From Anaerolineae bacterium (GTDB lineage Bacteria > Chloroflexota > Anaerolineae > Aggregatilineales > Ch27), in NCBI GenBank assembly GCA_013178165.1, contig JABLXG010000004.1, forward strand, positions 248,001 to 312,000: a stretch of 64,000 nt of DNA, read 5' to 3'. Made by a program: the position numbers and the translations under genes. The notes beneath the pieces are model-generated. The model was not told the origin of the DNA. It was given only the letters and a program-made list of their open reading frames with translations, and did no database searches. Below, in pieces: positions 1 through 9,776 of this stretch. Within the stretch, counting starts at the first letter, position 1. Each line of letters begins with the position of its first letter.

Positions 1-3000
1 ACGGTGGGTTACCTGGCGGTGGCCGAGGTGCTGCCTGCACCGGATACCCGCCATGTCGCGACTGATTCAGCGATCACCGTGATCTTTAACCGGCCGGTGG
101 TGCCGCTGGTGACAGTCGAGGAAATGGCAACCTTGCCCGACCCGCTGGTCTTTGACCCGCCGCTGGAAGGCGAGGGTGAGTGGCTCAATACCTCGATCTA
201 TATCTTCCATCCGGTGCGGCTGGAGGGTGGCACCACCTATACGGCTACCGTCCCCGCTGGCCTGACCGATGTTACCGGCGGTGTGCTGGATGCTGACTAT
301 GCTTGGCAGTTCACCACTGTGCCGCCGGCGATCCTGACCATCAGCCCTGGCCATAATGAGGATGGTGTGGCGCTGGACGCGCCGGTGGTGGTGACCTTTA
401 ACCAGGCCATGGATCGCGCCAGTGTGGAGAAGGCGTTTGTTCTCGCCGAGCAGGATGCTGGCGTGGTACGCGGATCGTTCTCCTGGAACGAGACGGCCTC
501 GGAAATGACCTTCACGCCTGCTGAGCCGCTGGCGCTGGGTGGCTTCTACACGGCGCGGGTGGACGCCCATGTCGCCCGTGCAGCCAATGGCACCACACCG
601 CTTGAGCAGACGATGACCTGGAACTTCATGGCCGTGGATCGTCCGCGCATTCTGCGCACTGAACCGACCAACGGCAGTAATCCGATGCCTTCGGGCGGCT
701 TTGCCATCATCTTCGCCACGCCGATGGATCGTACCACGCTCGATGATAAGGTGATCATCGAGCCGGAGCCATACCGCGAGCCAGAAGCATACTATTATTC
801 GTGGGATAACCGCTACGGGCTGAGCTTCGAACTGGAGCCGAGCACCGATTACACGATCCGCATCCTGCCAGGCATGGCTGATGTTTATGGCAACACGATT
901 GATCAGGAGACGGTCATCCGCTTCACCACGCAGCCCTATGGACCCTGGGTAACGCTCAACACACCTGGCCGGGTGGGGCTGTACAGCGCTTACGCGCCGC
1001 AAACGCGCCTCTTCGCCCAGCATCTGAACGTTAGCCAGCTTGATCTGTCGCTTTACCGCCTGAGCCTGGCCGACCTGGCTCGCCTCAATGGGCCGGATAG
1101 CTGGGAACTGTGGGAGGACTTCCCGCGCCGCGAGGTTGATCTGCTGCGCCGCTGGTCGGTGCCCGTGGAATCCGGCGAGAATGAGCGCTGGTACGAACTG
1201 CTGACTATCACCACCCAGGGCGGGAGCCAGCCGCTGGAATGTCCTGGCGCTCCTGATCCGCGCCTGGAAGTCGGCGGCACGGCAGTGGTGATTACAGAGC
1301 CGGATCCGCTCCGAGCGCGAGGGGGCAGCCCGACGGGCGAGATCGTGGCCCTGCTCTACAAGGACTACCAGCTGCCGGTCGTGGGCGGCCCGGTCTGTGA
1401 GCAGGGGTTGTATTGGTGGCAGGTGGAACTGCGCGATGGCTCGCTGGCCTGGATCGCTGAGGGCGATACCAGTGAGTATTACGTCGCGCTAAAGACTCCC
1501 GCGCCGCGCCCGGAAACAGTTACGGACGTGCAGACGGCGGCGGTCGGCGGGGAACAGGCGCTGCCGCCCGGCGCATACTTCCTGATCGTCTCCACGCCAG
1601 AGACGCGCAGCCGGGGTTTTCAGTCACTGCAGCACGCCATGATCGTGGCCAGCGCCAATGTCACGCTCAAATTCTCGGTGGATTCCGCACTGGCCTGGGT
1701 GACTGACCTGCAGACTGGAGAACCGCTGGCCGGCGTACCGGTCACCTTCTACGACCGGGCTTTCAACCCGGTGGCCAGTGCCGTGACTGACACCGGCGGC
1801 CTGGCGACGGCGTCCATCCCGCGTCTGGAAAGCCTGTACGACTATGTGTATGCCGTGGTCAACACGCCGGAGGCGTTCGGCTTCGCTGCCAGCGAGTGGA
1901 CGTGGGGCATCGAACCATACGACTTCAACCTGATGGCGGACTACTTCCCGGTGGATGTGCGGGGCTATCTGTATACGGACCGCCCGATCTACCGTCCGGG
2001 GCAGCCGGTGTACTTCCGCGGCGTGCTGCGCAGCCGCGACGATGTGACCTATACGCCGCCGAACCTGAGGGAACTGCCCATCCGGGTGCAGGATAACCTG
2101 GGCGAAACGATCTACGAGGCAACACTGCCCCTGACCTCCTACGGGACCTTCAGCGGCCAGTTTGACCTGGCCGAAGATGCCGGGCTGGGCTACTACCAGA
2201 TCACGGCAGTGGTTGACCCGACTGAGGACTATAGCCCGCGCAACTTCAGCGTGTCGTTCGGTGTGGCCGAATACCGCGCTCCGGAGTTCCAGGTGACGGT
2301 CACACCGGAATCCGATCAGGTGGTGCAGGGGGAGACAATCCGCGTGCTGGTGGACAGCCGCTATTTCTTCGGCGGCGCAGTCTCGGCGGCGCGGGTGGCC
2401 TACAGTGTGCTGGCCCAGAACTACTTCTTTGAGTACAGCGGGCTGGAGCGCTACGAGTTCATCGACTTCAACTATGATGAAGGTCCCAGCGTCTACTATG
2501 GCGGCGGGTACGGGTCTGTGGTGGCGGAGGGTGAAGGCGTGACCGACGCTGAAGGCCGCCTGTTGATCGAAATACCCGCCGATCTGGGTGAGGCAACCCA
2601 GAGCCAGACCTTCACCATCGAGGCGTCAGTCACTGATGAGAGCGGTCAACTGGTTGCTGGACGGGCAACGGTGATCGTCCACCAGGGCCAGGTTTACGTG
2701 GGCATCCGCCCGGAGCGTTACGTTGGTCTGGCGGGCGAAGCCAACACGATCAACCTGATCGCGGTGGACTGGGAGAGCGCCCCGGTGGCCGGGCAGGAGA
2801 TCCGCTACGAAGTCGTCGAGCGGCGCTGGTCGAGCGTCCAGGAAGAGGATGAATATGGCCGCGCTATATGGACGTGGGAGGTTGAAAATATCCCGGTAGA
2901 AGGCGCGTCCGGGACAGTGGCGACCGGCGCTGATGGTACGGCGACGTTTGAGTTCGTGCCGCCCATCGCCGGGACGTATAAGATCCTGGCGACGACGCGC

Positions 3001-5880
3001 GACGGGCGCGGCAACGAAGTACGCGCCTCCGGCTTCATGTGGGTCTCCGGGCGGGAGTATGTGGCCTGGCGGCAGCAGAATAGCAACCGGATCGAGCTGA
3101 TCACCGACCGCGATAGTTACAAAGTTGGCGATATGGCCGAAGTGTTGATCGCCTCGCCGTGGCAGGGCCGGGCGATGGCGCTGCTGACGATCGAGCGCGG
3201 CGATGTGCTGCACCACGAGATCATCCCGCTGGAGACTAACAGCACGGTCTACCGCTTCCCAATCGAGGATGCTTACGCGCCTAACGTGTATGTGTCAGCA
3301 CTGCTGGTCAAGGGCGTGGATGAGAATACGGCGGTGGCTGAATTCCGTGCCGGTATGGCCCAGATCGCGGTTGACCCGGAGCGGCGCGAGATCACCGTGA
3401 CTGTCCGCCCGGATCGCGAGCAGGCCGGCCCGCGTGAGACAGTCACCTATACCGTGGAAACCAGGGACTACGCCGGGAACCCGGTGGCGGCGGAGGTTGG
3501 CGTCGGCCTGACTGATCTGGCTGTTCTGACCATTGCCGAGCCGAACAGTTCGCCGTTGATGCAGGTCTTCTACGGCCAGCAGGGGTTGAGTGTGCGCACT
3601 GCCGTGCCGCTGACGCTCAGCGTCGACCAGCTCACCCAGACCACCCTGGACACGGTCAAAGGTGGTGGCGGCGGTGGCGGTGAAGGCGGCATCTTTGAGG
3701 TGCGGGAGGAATTCGTCGATACGCCGTACTGGAACCCGGTCGTGCTCACCGGCGAGGATGGCGTGGCAACGTTCGAGGTCACCTTGCCCGATAACCTGAC
3801 GACCTGGCGGCTGGATGCCCGCGCTGTGACTGACGGGCGGAATGGCATCACCCTAGTGGGGCAGACCACCCAGGACCTGATCAGCACCAAGCCGCTGCTG
3901 GTGCGCCCGATCACACCACGCTTCTTCGTGGCAGGCGACGCTCTGACGCTGGTGGCGGTGGTCAACAACAACACCGGCGAGCCAATGACCGTTGACGCCT
4001 CCCTGCGGGGAGCTGGCCTGACCTTCAACAGCCCACAGGATGTCACGGCGGAGATTCCGACCGGTGGGCGCCACCGCTTTGAGTGGATGGTCACCGTCGA
4101 GGATACCGAAGCCGTTGACCTGACCTTCTATGCCAGCGGCAATGATGGCGCTTATACCGACGCCAGCAAACCGCCGCTCGGACAGGGGGATGACCGGCTG
4201 CTGCCGGTCTACCGCTACGAAGCGCCGGAAGTGGTGGGCACGGGCGGCATGCTTGCCGAACCGGGCACGATCACCGAGGCGATCGCGCTACCGCGCCGCT
4301 ATGACGTGACCCAGGGCGAACTGACAGTGCGTGTGGATCCGTCACTGGCGGCCACCACGCTCGATAGTCTGGACTACCTGGAGAACTTCCCGCACCAGTG
4401 CATCGAGCAGACGGTTAGCCGCTTCCTGCCCAATGTGATGACCTACCGGGCGCTGGAATCGCTGGGCGTGGCCGATGAGACGTTACGTGCCAATCTGGAT
4501 CGCGAAGTGTCCTTTGGCCTGCAGCGGCTCTATGCTCAGCAGAAATCTGACGGCGGCTGGGGCTGGTTTGTCAACGACAGAAGCGATCCGCTGACCACTG
4601 CCTATGCCCTGATCGGGCTGGTGGAGGCCCGCAATAGCGGCTTTGCCGTCTCCAATGATGTGATCCTGCGGGCGGTGGCCTTCCTGAACGATCGCCTGAT
4701 CGTGGTGGATGAGGGGACGGATGTCTGGCGGCTCAACCGGCAGGCGTTTATCCTCTACGCGCTGGCCCGCGCCGACCGGGGCAATGTAGCCCGCACTATG
4801 CGCCTGTTTGAGTTCCGCGACAAGCTTAGCCTGTATGCCCAGGCGTATCTAGCGGTCTCGCTGAACCGTATGGCGCTGGATATGCAGAGCGAGATCGACG
4901 GCATGGTTGCTTCGCTGGTCAGCCGGGCGGCGCTCAGCGCCACCGGCGCGCACTGGCAGGAGGCGTTCACCGACTGGTGGAACTGGAACACGGATACGCG
5001 CACCACAGCGATCGTGCTCGGCGCCCTGATCGAGCTGGATCCGGGCAATCCACTGCTGGCGCAGGCCGTGCGCTGGCTGATGGTCGCCCGCCAGGGCGAT
5101 CACTGGGAGACCACCCAGGAGACCGCCTGGGCGATCATGGCTCTGACGGACTGGATGGTTACTACGGGTGAACTGGAGCCGGGCTATGCGATTGGCGTGA
5201 CGCTCAACGGTGAACCGCTGCTGGACGCTGAGGCCACACAGGCGACTGTCCGCGAGAGCTATGTGCTGCGCATCCAGGTGGCCGACCTGCTCAAGGATCA
5301 GGCTAACCTGCTGGCGCTGACGCATGGCGACGGCCCCGGTGTGATGTACTACGCCGCGCACCTGCGGGCCTTCCTGCCTGTGCCGGAGATCGAGCCGCTC
5401 AACCGGGGGATCATCATCAGTCGGCGCTACAGCCTGCTGGACGACCCGGAGCGGACGCCGATCGAGGGTGCGCCGGTGGGCTACAATGTGCGGGTGACGC
5501 TGACGATCATCGCGCCCAATGACCTGCACTACGTCGTGATCGAAGACCCAATCCCGGCGGGCACGGACGCCGTCAACCCCAACCTGCAGATTTCGGAGCA
5601 GATCGGCACCCGACCGGAAGTCGACCGGGTTGATCCGCTCAGCCGGGGCTGGGGCTGGTGGTACTTCAGCAATACCGAGTTTCGTGATGAGAAGGTCGTG
5701 ATCTACGCCACGTACCTGCCGCGCGGGACGTACGAGTACAACTACACGATCCGCACCGGGCTGCCGGGCGCGTTCAATGTCATCCCGACGACCGGTTACG
5801 AGTTCTACTTCCCGGAGGTCTACGGGCGTGGGGCGGGCACGCTGTTCACCATCACGCCGGAGGAGGGTACAGAGGGATAG
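1..5880 (+). CDS. alpha-2-macroglobulin family protein (5' partial)
   Basis: This is a bacterial alpha-2-macroglobulin-like protein, expected to act outside the membrane as a protease trap. The reading frame is open to the left edge, so the true start and any signal peptide lie upstream; about 1,958 residues are visible. Three Ig-like Big_5-type repeats fill roughly residues 1-310. A Cys-containing SH3-like segment follows at about 413-500 (CPGAPDPRL, GGPVCEQGLYWW). Macroglobulin repeats include YTDRPIYRPGQ near 657. A Gly-rich stretch near 1220 leads into the A2M domain (FEVTLPDNLTTWRLDARAVT). The thioester motif CIEQ is intact at about 1466-1469, followed by the helical thioester domain (SDGGWGWF). 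The thioester implies covalent trapping of proteases. No pbpC-type penicillin-binding gene lies downstream; the gene ends at a terminator. The family call is firm; the target is unknown. Confidence 0.93.
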   Translation, partial: TVGYLAVAEVLPAPDTRHVATDSAITVIFNRPVVPLVTVEEMATLPDPLVFDPPLEGEGEWLNTSIYIFHPVRLEGGTTYTATVPAGLTDVTGGVLDADYAWQFTTVPPAILTISPGHNEDGVALDAPVVVTFNQAMDRASVEKAFVLAEQDAGVVRGSFSWNETASEMTFTPAEPLALGGFYTARVDAHVARAANGTTPLEQTMTWNFMAVDRPRILRTEPTNGSNPMPSGGFAIIFATPMDRTTLDDKVIIEPEPYREPEAYYYSWDNRYGLSFELEPSTDYTIRILPGMADVYGNTIDQETVIRFTTQPYGPWVTLNTPGRVGLYSAYAPQTRLFAQHLNVSQLDLSLYRLSLADLARLNGPDSWELWEDFPRREVDLLRRWSVPVESGENERWYELLTITTQGGSQPLECPGAPDPRLEVGGTAVVITEPDPLRARGGSPTGEIVALLYKDYQLPVVGGPVCEQGLYWWQVELRDGSLAWIAEGDTSEYYVALKTPAPRPETVTDVQTAAVGGEQALPPGAYFLIVSTPETRSRGFQSLQHAMIVASANVTLKFSVDSALAWVTDLQTGEPLAGVPVTFYDRAFNPVASAVTDTGGLATASIPRLESLYDYVYAVVNTPEAFGFAASEWTWGIEPYDFNLMADYFPVDVRGYLYTDRPIYRPGQPVYFRGVLRSRDDVTYTPPNLRELPIRVQDNLGETIYEATLPLTSYGTFSGQFDLAEDAGLGYYQITAVVDPTEDYSPRNFSVSFGVAEYRAPEFQVTVTPESDQVVQGETIRVLVDSRYFFGGAVSAARVAYSVLAQNYFFEYSGLERYEFIDFNYDEGPSVYYGGGYGSVVAEGEGVTDAEGRLLIEIPADLGEATQSQTFTIEASVTDESGQLVAGRATVIVHQGQVYVGIRPERYVGLAGEANTINLIAVDWESAPVAGQEIRYEVVERRWSSVQEEDEYGRAIWTWEVENIPVEGASGTVATGADGTATFEFVPPIAGTYKILATTRDGRGNEVRASGFMWVSGREYVAWRQQNSNRIELITDRDSYKVGDMAEVLIASPWQGRAMALLTIERGDVLHHEIIPLETNSTVYRFPIEDAYAPNVYVSALLVKGVDENTAVAEFRAGMAQIAVDPERREITVTVRPDREQAGPRETVTYTVETRDYAGNPVAAEVGVGLTDLAVLTIAEPNSSPLMQVFYGQQGLSVRTAVPLTLSVDQLTQTTLDTVKGGGGGGGEGGIFEVREEFVDTPYWNPVVLTGEDGVATFEVTLPDNLTTWRLDARAVTDGRNGITLVGQTTQDLISTKPLLVRPITPRFFVAGDALTLVAVVNNNTGEPMTVDASLRGAGLTFNSPQDVTAEIPTGGRHRFEWMVTVEDTEAVDLTFYASGNDGAYTDASKPPLGQGDDRLLPVYRYEAPEVVGTGGMLAEPGTITEAIALPRRYDVTQGELTVRVDPSLAATTLDSLDYLENFPHQCIEQTVSRFLPNVMTYRALESLGVADETLRANLDREVSFGLQRLYAQQKSDGGWGWFVNDRSDPLTTAYALIGLVEARNSGFAVSNDVILRAVAFLNDRLIVVDEGTDVWRLNRQAFILYALARADRGNVARTMRLFEFRDKLSLYAQAYLAVSLNRMALDMQSEIDGMVASLVSRAALSATGAHWQEAFTDWWNWNTDTRTTAIVLGALIELDPGNPLLAQAVRWLMVARQGDHWETTQETAWAIMALTDWMVTTGELEPGYAIGVTLNGEPLLDAEATQATVRESYVLRIQVADLLKDQANLLALTHGDGPGVMYYAAHLRAFLPVPEIEPLNRGIIISRRYSLLDDPERTPIEGAPVGYNVRVTLTIIAPNDLHYVVIEDPIPAGTDAVNPNLQISEQIGTRPEVDRVDPLSRGWGWWYFSNTEFRDEKVVIYATYLPRGTYEYNYTIRTGLPGAFNVIPTTGYEFYFPEVYGRGAGTLFTITPEEGTEG

Positions 5881-5909
5881 CCATCCCCCTCATCTGAATG
5901 TACAGACAG

Positions 5910-5947
5910 CCGCCGGGGTGCTTCAGCTTGCCCCGGCGGTTTGTGTT
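5910..5947 (+). terminator. intrinsic terminator after A2M gene
   Basis: A 9-bp GC-rich stem (5910-5918 with 5931-5939) encloses a 12-nt loop and is followed by a T-rich run. It lies about 30 nt after the stop codon of the macroglobulin gene and separates it from the aldolase gene. Confidence 0.75.
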
Positions 5948-6099
5948 GGGGACCGCCGGGAACAGGACGAATTGCAGGCCAGCGGGTGACTCCTGCCCCC
6001 GCTGGATTGGCCGGGTCTGGGATACAATTGGCAAGGCAGGGCTGGTATCCCGGTGAATGCCGTAGAGGTAATTTACAGCGCAGGACGGGCTGCCCCCGG

Positions 6100-6105
6100 T
6101 ATAAT
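6100..6105 (+). promoter_or_regulatory. possible -10 element of fba
   Basis: A perfect TATAAT lies 113 nt before the fba start in the 337-nt gap after the A2M gene. The best upstream match, TTTACA at 6072-6077, is 22 nt away, which is too far for a good sigma-70-type promoter. Only the -10 is therefore supported. Apart from this and the A2M terminator, nothing else is recognised in the gap. Confidence 0.3.
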
Positions 6106-6217
6106 CAAACAGGTTGAGCACTTGTTCGCAAGGTGGTAGCGCAGGCTGCGGGGAGCCGCAGACTGTTTTGCCGGGCGCCACGGTGCAGGGCGACCCGGTT
6201 TCAGAAAGGAGCACGTC

Positions 6218-7171
6218 GTGATCGTTACAACAGCGCAGTTGTTCAAGGTTGCTTACGGGCGCTTTGCCGTCGGGGCGTACAACATCAACAACCTGGAGCA
6301 GACGCGCGGCCTGTTTAAAGGCAACATCGACTCGCAGGCCCCGTTCATCATCCAGATCTCCAAAGGTGCACGTAAGTACGCTGGCGTCAAGATGCTGGAA
6401 GGCATGATCCGCGCCGCGCAGGAGGAGTTCCCGGCGGCCGTCTTTGCCGTGCATATCGACCATGGCGACGAGGCCACCTGCTATGACGCGATCGACTCCG
6501 GGTTCTACAGCTCGGTGATGATCGATGCCTCGCATGAGCCGTTCGAGAAGAACATCGAGATCACCCGCCGCGTGGTGGAGCGCGCCCATGCCAAAGGTCT
6601 CAGCGTGGAAGCCGAACTGGGCATGCTGGGCGGTGTGGAAGAGGATATCTCTGTTGATGCGGGTAGCGCTTTCCTGACCGATCCCGATCAGGCGGTCGAG
6701 TTTGTGGAGCGCACTGGATGTGACAGCCTGGCGGTGGCCATCGGCACCAGCCATGGCGCATATAAGTTCACCGGTGCGCAAGGTGTTCGCTTTGATCGCC
6801 TGGCTCAGATTCAGGCCAAGCTGCCGGGCTTCCCCCTGGTGATGCATGGCTCGTCCTCTGTCCCGGCGGAAGAGGTGGCCCGCATCAATGCCGCCGGCGG
6901 CAAGATTGATCCATCAGCCAAGGGTGTCAACGAGGATGATTTTGCCAAGGCTGTACCGCTGGGCGTGACCAAGGTCAACATCGACACTGATGGCCGGCTG
7001 GTATGGACGCGTGTGCACCGCGAGTATTTCCGCGATCACCCGGAGCAGTTCGACTTCCGCAAGCCGGGCGAGGTGTTCATGAAGGAATATGCGGCCTTCA
7101 TCGCGCACAAAAACGAGAAGCTTGGTTCCGCTGGCAAGCTTGATCTGGTTATGAAGGAACTGGGGTTGTAG
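6218..7171 (+). CDS. fba: class II fructose-1,6-bisphosphate aldolase
   Basis: This cytoplasmic zinc enzyme cleaves fructose-1,6-bisphosphate to dihydroxyacetone phosphate and glyceraldehyde-3-phosphate, and runs in reverse for gluconeogenesis. The 317 residues match class II aldolase motifs in order: HIDHG at about 79-83 (catalytic Asp and a Zn-ligand His), SVEAELGMLGG at about 129-139, GTSHGAYKF at about 176-184 (His ligand), MHGSSS at about 209-214 (third His) and KVNIDTDGR (phosphate/substrate loop). The GTG start is chosen because AGAAAGGA lies 7-8 nt upstream. The gene is monocistronic, with terminators on both sides. Together with pfkA at 40094-41077 it covers two successive glycolytic steps. 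The family also contains tagatose-bisphosphate aldolases, which cannot be excluded by eye. Confidence 0.93.
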   Translation: MIVTTAQLFKVAYGRFAVGAYNINNLEQTRGLFKGNIDSQAPFIIQISKGARKYAGVKMLEGMIRAAQEEFPAAVFAVHIDHGDEATCYDAIDSGFYSSVMIDASHEPFEKNIEITRRVVERAHAKGLSVEAELGMLGGVEEDISVDAGSAFLTDPDQAVEFVERTGCDSLAVAIGTSHGAYKFTGAQGVRFDRLAQIQAKLPGFPLVMHGSSSVPAEEVARINAAGGKIDPSAKGVNEDDFAKAVPLGVTKVNIDTDGRLVWTRVHREYFRDHPEQFDFRKPGEVFMKEYAAFIAHKNEKLGSAGKLDLVMKELGL

Positions 7172-7198
7172 GCAAGACCCCAGAGATGCTGTGGCGGG

Positions 7199-7233
7199 GT
7201 GGGCCTGGCCAGGGTGGCAGGCCCACCTTTGCA
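7199..7233 (+). terminator. intrinsic terminator after fba
   Basis: A perfect 9-bp stem (7199-7207 with 7218-7226) and a 10-nt loop are followed by a T-rich tail (CTTTGCATTT). It sits in the short convergent gap between fba and the DinB-like gene. Confidence 0.75.
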
Positions 7234-7259
7234 TTTACTTGCGGAGCTTGACCACGATC

Positions 7260-7760
7260 TCAGGCTTGCATGGAGCCGCGCCGCCAGGCCTCGATCGGCA
7301 GGCGGTGCTCCCGGTAGTGTCCGTAAAAGGTGGCCAGCAATCGCCAGGGTGGCTGCCCGCCTTCCCAGACCGCCCATAGTGGGTCTGCCGGGTCTTCCGG
7401 CAGGGCGCGTAGTTCATCCATCAGCCGGGTGTAGATCGCGTCAAACTCGGCCAGCACGTCCTCCAGTGGGCGGTCGCGGTTGGCGGCGTAAGTGCAGGCG
7501 TTGAATTCCTCGATGTAGGCGTCCCAGCCGTTGCCTGGCGGGATGGGCAACGTCATACCCCGCTGTGCCATATCCAGCCAGTTGAGCAGATCGCGCTCCC
7601 AGGCGGTAATATGGGCCAGAATGTCTTTGATCGTCCAGGTATCCATCACCTGCGGAACGGTCATCTGTTCCGCGTTCAGCCCGGCGATGGCTTGCTCAAA
7701 GGCGGCGCGTTCGTCCGCCATACGCGCCAGGATGACGGCTTTGTTCAGTTGCCCGGTCAT
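7260..7760 (-). CDS. DinB/DfsB-like four-helix protein
   Basis: This is a 166-residue soluble protein of the DinB-like four-helix-bundle superfamily (DinB, ClbS/DfsB). Such proteins often bind a metal with a His triad and include thiol-dependent transferases. The segment WTIKDILAHITAWERDLLNW near residue 45 is the typical second helix with a His, and GHYREHR near the C-terminus supplies two further His. The second of two close ATGs is chosen because GGGGAG abuts the first ATG but lies 6 nt before the second. It stands alone, divergent from nothing obvious and convergent with fba. Its substrate cannot be inferred. Confidence 0.75.
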   Translation of the reverse strand: MTGQLNKAVILARMADERAAFEQAIAGLNAEQMTVPQVMDTWTIKDILAHITAWERDLLNWLDMAQRGMTLPIPPGNGWDAYIEEFNACTYAANRDRPLEDVLAEFDAIYTRLMDELRALPEDPADPLWAVWEGGQPPWRLLATFYGHYREHRLPIEAWRRGSMQA

Positions 7761-7913
7761 GGGCATCTCCCCTTGTTTTCAGTTGCCTGCTTTTTGCAGC
7801 CTGGCGCCACCGGTACGCCGCCGGCAGGCGGCAGGCTTTTGCAGGCCCCCGATGATAGCTAGCGCCCCGCAAGGGAGGTCGGAACCTGTGTGGCGCGGAT
7901 CATGGAGTTCGAC

Positions 7914-8780
7914 TCACTGGCGGGTTGCGGTACGCGGGTCGAGCACATCGCGCAGGCCGTCCCCCAGCAGGTTGAAGCCCAGCACGCCGAGCATGATCGC
8001 CAGGCCGGGGAAGAGCATCAGCCACGGCGCAGTCTCGGCCAGGCTGCGACTCTCGCTGAGCATCAGGCCCCAGGACGGTTCCGGCGGCTGGGTGCCCAGA
8101 CCCAGAAAGCTCAGCCCGGCCTCGGTGATCAGTGACCAGGAGAGGGCCAGGCTGACCTGCACGATCAATGGCGCCATGGTATTGGGCAGCACGTGGCGGA
8201 AGAGTATGCGCTGCTCGCTGATGCCCAGGCAGCGGGCCGCCGTGACGAAATCCATCTCCTTAAGGGAAAGCACCGGGCCACGCGCCACGCGGGCGAAGAT
8301 CGGGGTGTAAACCACCGCGATGGCGAAGACGGTATTCTGCAGGCCCGGCCCCAGCACCACAACCACCAGCAGCGCCAGCAGCAGGGTAGGGAAGGCAAAG
8401 AAGATGTCCATCACGCGCATGATCACGTTGTCGACCCGGCCGCCGATAAACCCGGCCACGATGCCTAGCAGCGTTCCGGCGGTACTGGCCAGCAAGACGG
8501 AGAACAGCGCCACCTGCAACGAGTTGGCCCCGCCGCGCATCAGGCGGCTGGCCAGATCGCGCCCGAAGAGGTCGGTGCCCAGCAAATAGGTCGTGCTTGG
8601 ACCGGTTAGCCGATCGCGCGGGTGTTGTTCCAGCGGCGGGTATGGTGTCAGGCCGATGATCCCAAGCAGGCCAGTCAACACAAAGAGGCTGATCAACACC
8701 AGCCCTACCGCGCCGCTGCGGTTGGCGATCAGGCGGCGCCACAGGGCGGGTCGCCGACCGGTACGTAGTTCGGTGGTCAT
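7914..8780 (-). CDS. peptide-type ABC transporter permease (DppC-like)
   Basis: This inner-membrane permease of the dipeptide/oligopeptide/nickel importer family pairs with the DppB-like permease encoded 4 nt upstream. The 288 residues show the family N-terminal OppC-type helix, GTDLFGRDLASRLMRGGANS (DppC signature), and the EAA-type loop for ATPase docking (AARCLGISEQRILFRHVLPN), ending with a typical DGLRDVLDPR tail. The chosen ATG avoids overlap with the upstream gene, although ATG codons further upstream are open. No ATP-binding subunit follows; the unit ends here, so the importer must share or import its ATPases from another locus. The transported solute is unknown. Confidence 0.9.
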   Translation of the reverse strand: MTTELRTGRRPALWRRLIANRSGAVGLVLISLFVLTGLLGIIGLTPYPPLEQHPRDRLTGPSTTYLLGTDLFGRDLASRLMRGGANSLQVALFSVLLASTAGTLLGIVAGFIGGRVDNVIMRVMDIFFAFPTLLLALLVVVVLGPGLQNTVFAIAVVYTPIFARVARGPVLSLKEMDFVTAARCLGISEQRILFRHVLPNTMAPLIVQVSLALSWSLITEAGLSFLGLGTQPPEPSWGLMLSESRSLAETAPWLMLFPGLAIMLGVLGFNLLGDGLRDVLDPRTATRQ

Positions 8781-8784
8781 GGCT

Positions 8785-9750
8785 TCAGACTTTGCGATCA
8801 TAGGAAATTCGCGGGTCAATGGCAGCGTAGATCACATCCACGACCAGGTTAATGACAACAAAGTTGAGGGCGACGAACAGGGTCACCCCCTGGATAAGGG
8901 CATAGTTACGCTGGGAAATGGCCCCTACAGCCAGCCGACCAATGCCCGGCAGGGAGAAAATCTGCTCGACAATGAATGCTCCGCCAAGCAGATAGCCAAT
9001 CTCCACGCCGATCAGGGTGACGACCGGGATCAGGGCATTGCGCAGCGCGTGAACCAGGACGACACTCCGCTCCCGCAGACCCTTGGCCCGCGCCGTGCGC
9101 ACATAATCCTCTCCCAGGACTTCCAGCATGGACGAGCGAGTCATACGCATCACGGACGCCGCAAACGAAAAACCCATGGCAAAGGCGGGGAAGATGAGTT
9201 GTTGCAGGTTGAGGACCGGATCCTCGTGGAAGTCAACATAGTTGCCGGAGTTGGGCAGGATACCAAAGAACACCGATAGCACATAAATGATCAGCGTTCC
9301 CAGCAGGAAGTTGGGGACGGAAAGCCCCAGCATGGAGATGATCCGGCCAAAGAGATCGAGAAAGGAGTTATGACGGATGGCCGCCATAATGCCGATGGGC
9401 AGGCCGATGATGAGGGCAATCACCACAGAAAGAAAGGCCAGTTCCAGGGTGACAGGGAAGTGGTTGAGGATGAGTTTGGTCACTTCCTCGCCATGCCGCA
9501 CGGAATACCCCAGGTTGCCGCGTAGGGCATTGCCCAGCCAGGAGAAGTACTGCTCGACGATCGGCTTGTCCAGCCCGAAGTATTCTTCCAGCGCGGCACG
9601 CTGAGTCTGGGTTAGCATCCCGGCTTCTGTGCCGAGCATAGCCGTAATCTGGTCGCCGGGAACCATGCGGATCGCCAGAAAAACCAGGATCGACACGCCC
9701 AGCAGGGTTGGGATAAAGGCAATGATGCGGTTGATCAGGTAGCGAAACAT
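8785..9750 (-). CDS. peptide-type ABC transporter permease (DppB-like)
   Basis: This 321-residue membrane permease is of the DppB/OppB type. The N-terminus (MFRYLINRIIAFIPTLLGVS, then FLAIRMVPGD) is the family hallmark, and the EAA docking loop is ARAKGLRERSVVLVHALRNA. It ends in the usual IDPRISYD motif. It lies between the solute-binding protein gene and the DppC-like gene, separated from the former by a strong hairpin at 9777-9827. It forms the translocation pore with the DppC-like partner. Solute specificity cannot be read from permeases. Confidence 0.92.
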   Translation of the reverse strand: MFRYLINRIIAFIPTLLGVSILVFLAIRMVPGDQITAMLGTEAGMLTQTQRAALEEYFGLDKPIVEQYFSWLGNALRGNLGYSVRHGEEVTKLILNHFPVTLELAFLSVVIALIIGLPIGIMAAIRHNSFLDLFGRIISMLGLSVPNFLLGTLIIYVLSVFFGILPNSGNYVDFHEDPVLNLQQLIFPAFAMGFSFAASVMRMTRSSMLEVLGEDYVRTARAKGLRERSVVLVHALRNALIPVVTLIGVEIGYLLGGAFIVEQIFSLPGIGRLAVGAISQRNYALIQGVTLFVALNFVVINLVVDVIYAAIDPRISYDRKV

Positions 9751-9776
9751 GGCACCGTCCGGATGGGAGGTTGTGG

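Noticed and set aside
3658-3693. Run of seven glycines in the macroglobulin as a slipped or repeat-expanded site
   Set aside because: Gly-rich linkers before the A2M domain are usual in bacterial members; the frame stays intact and the codons are mixed.
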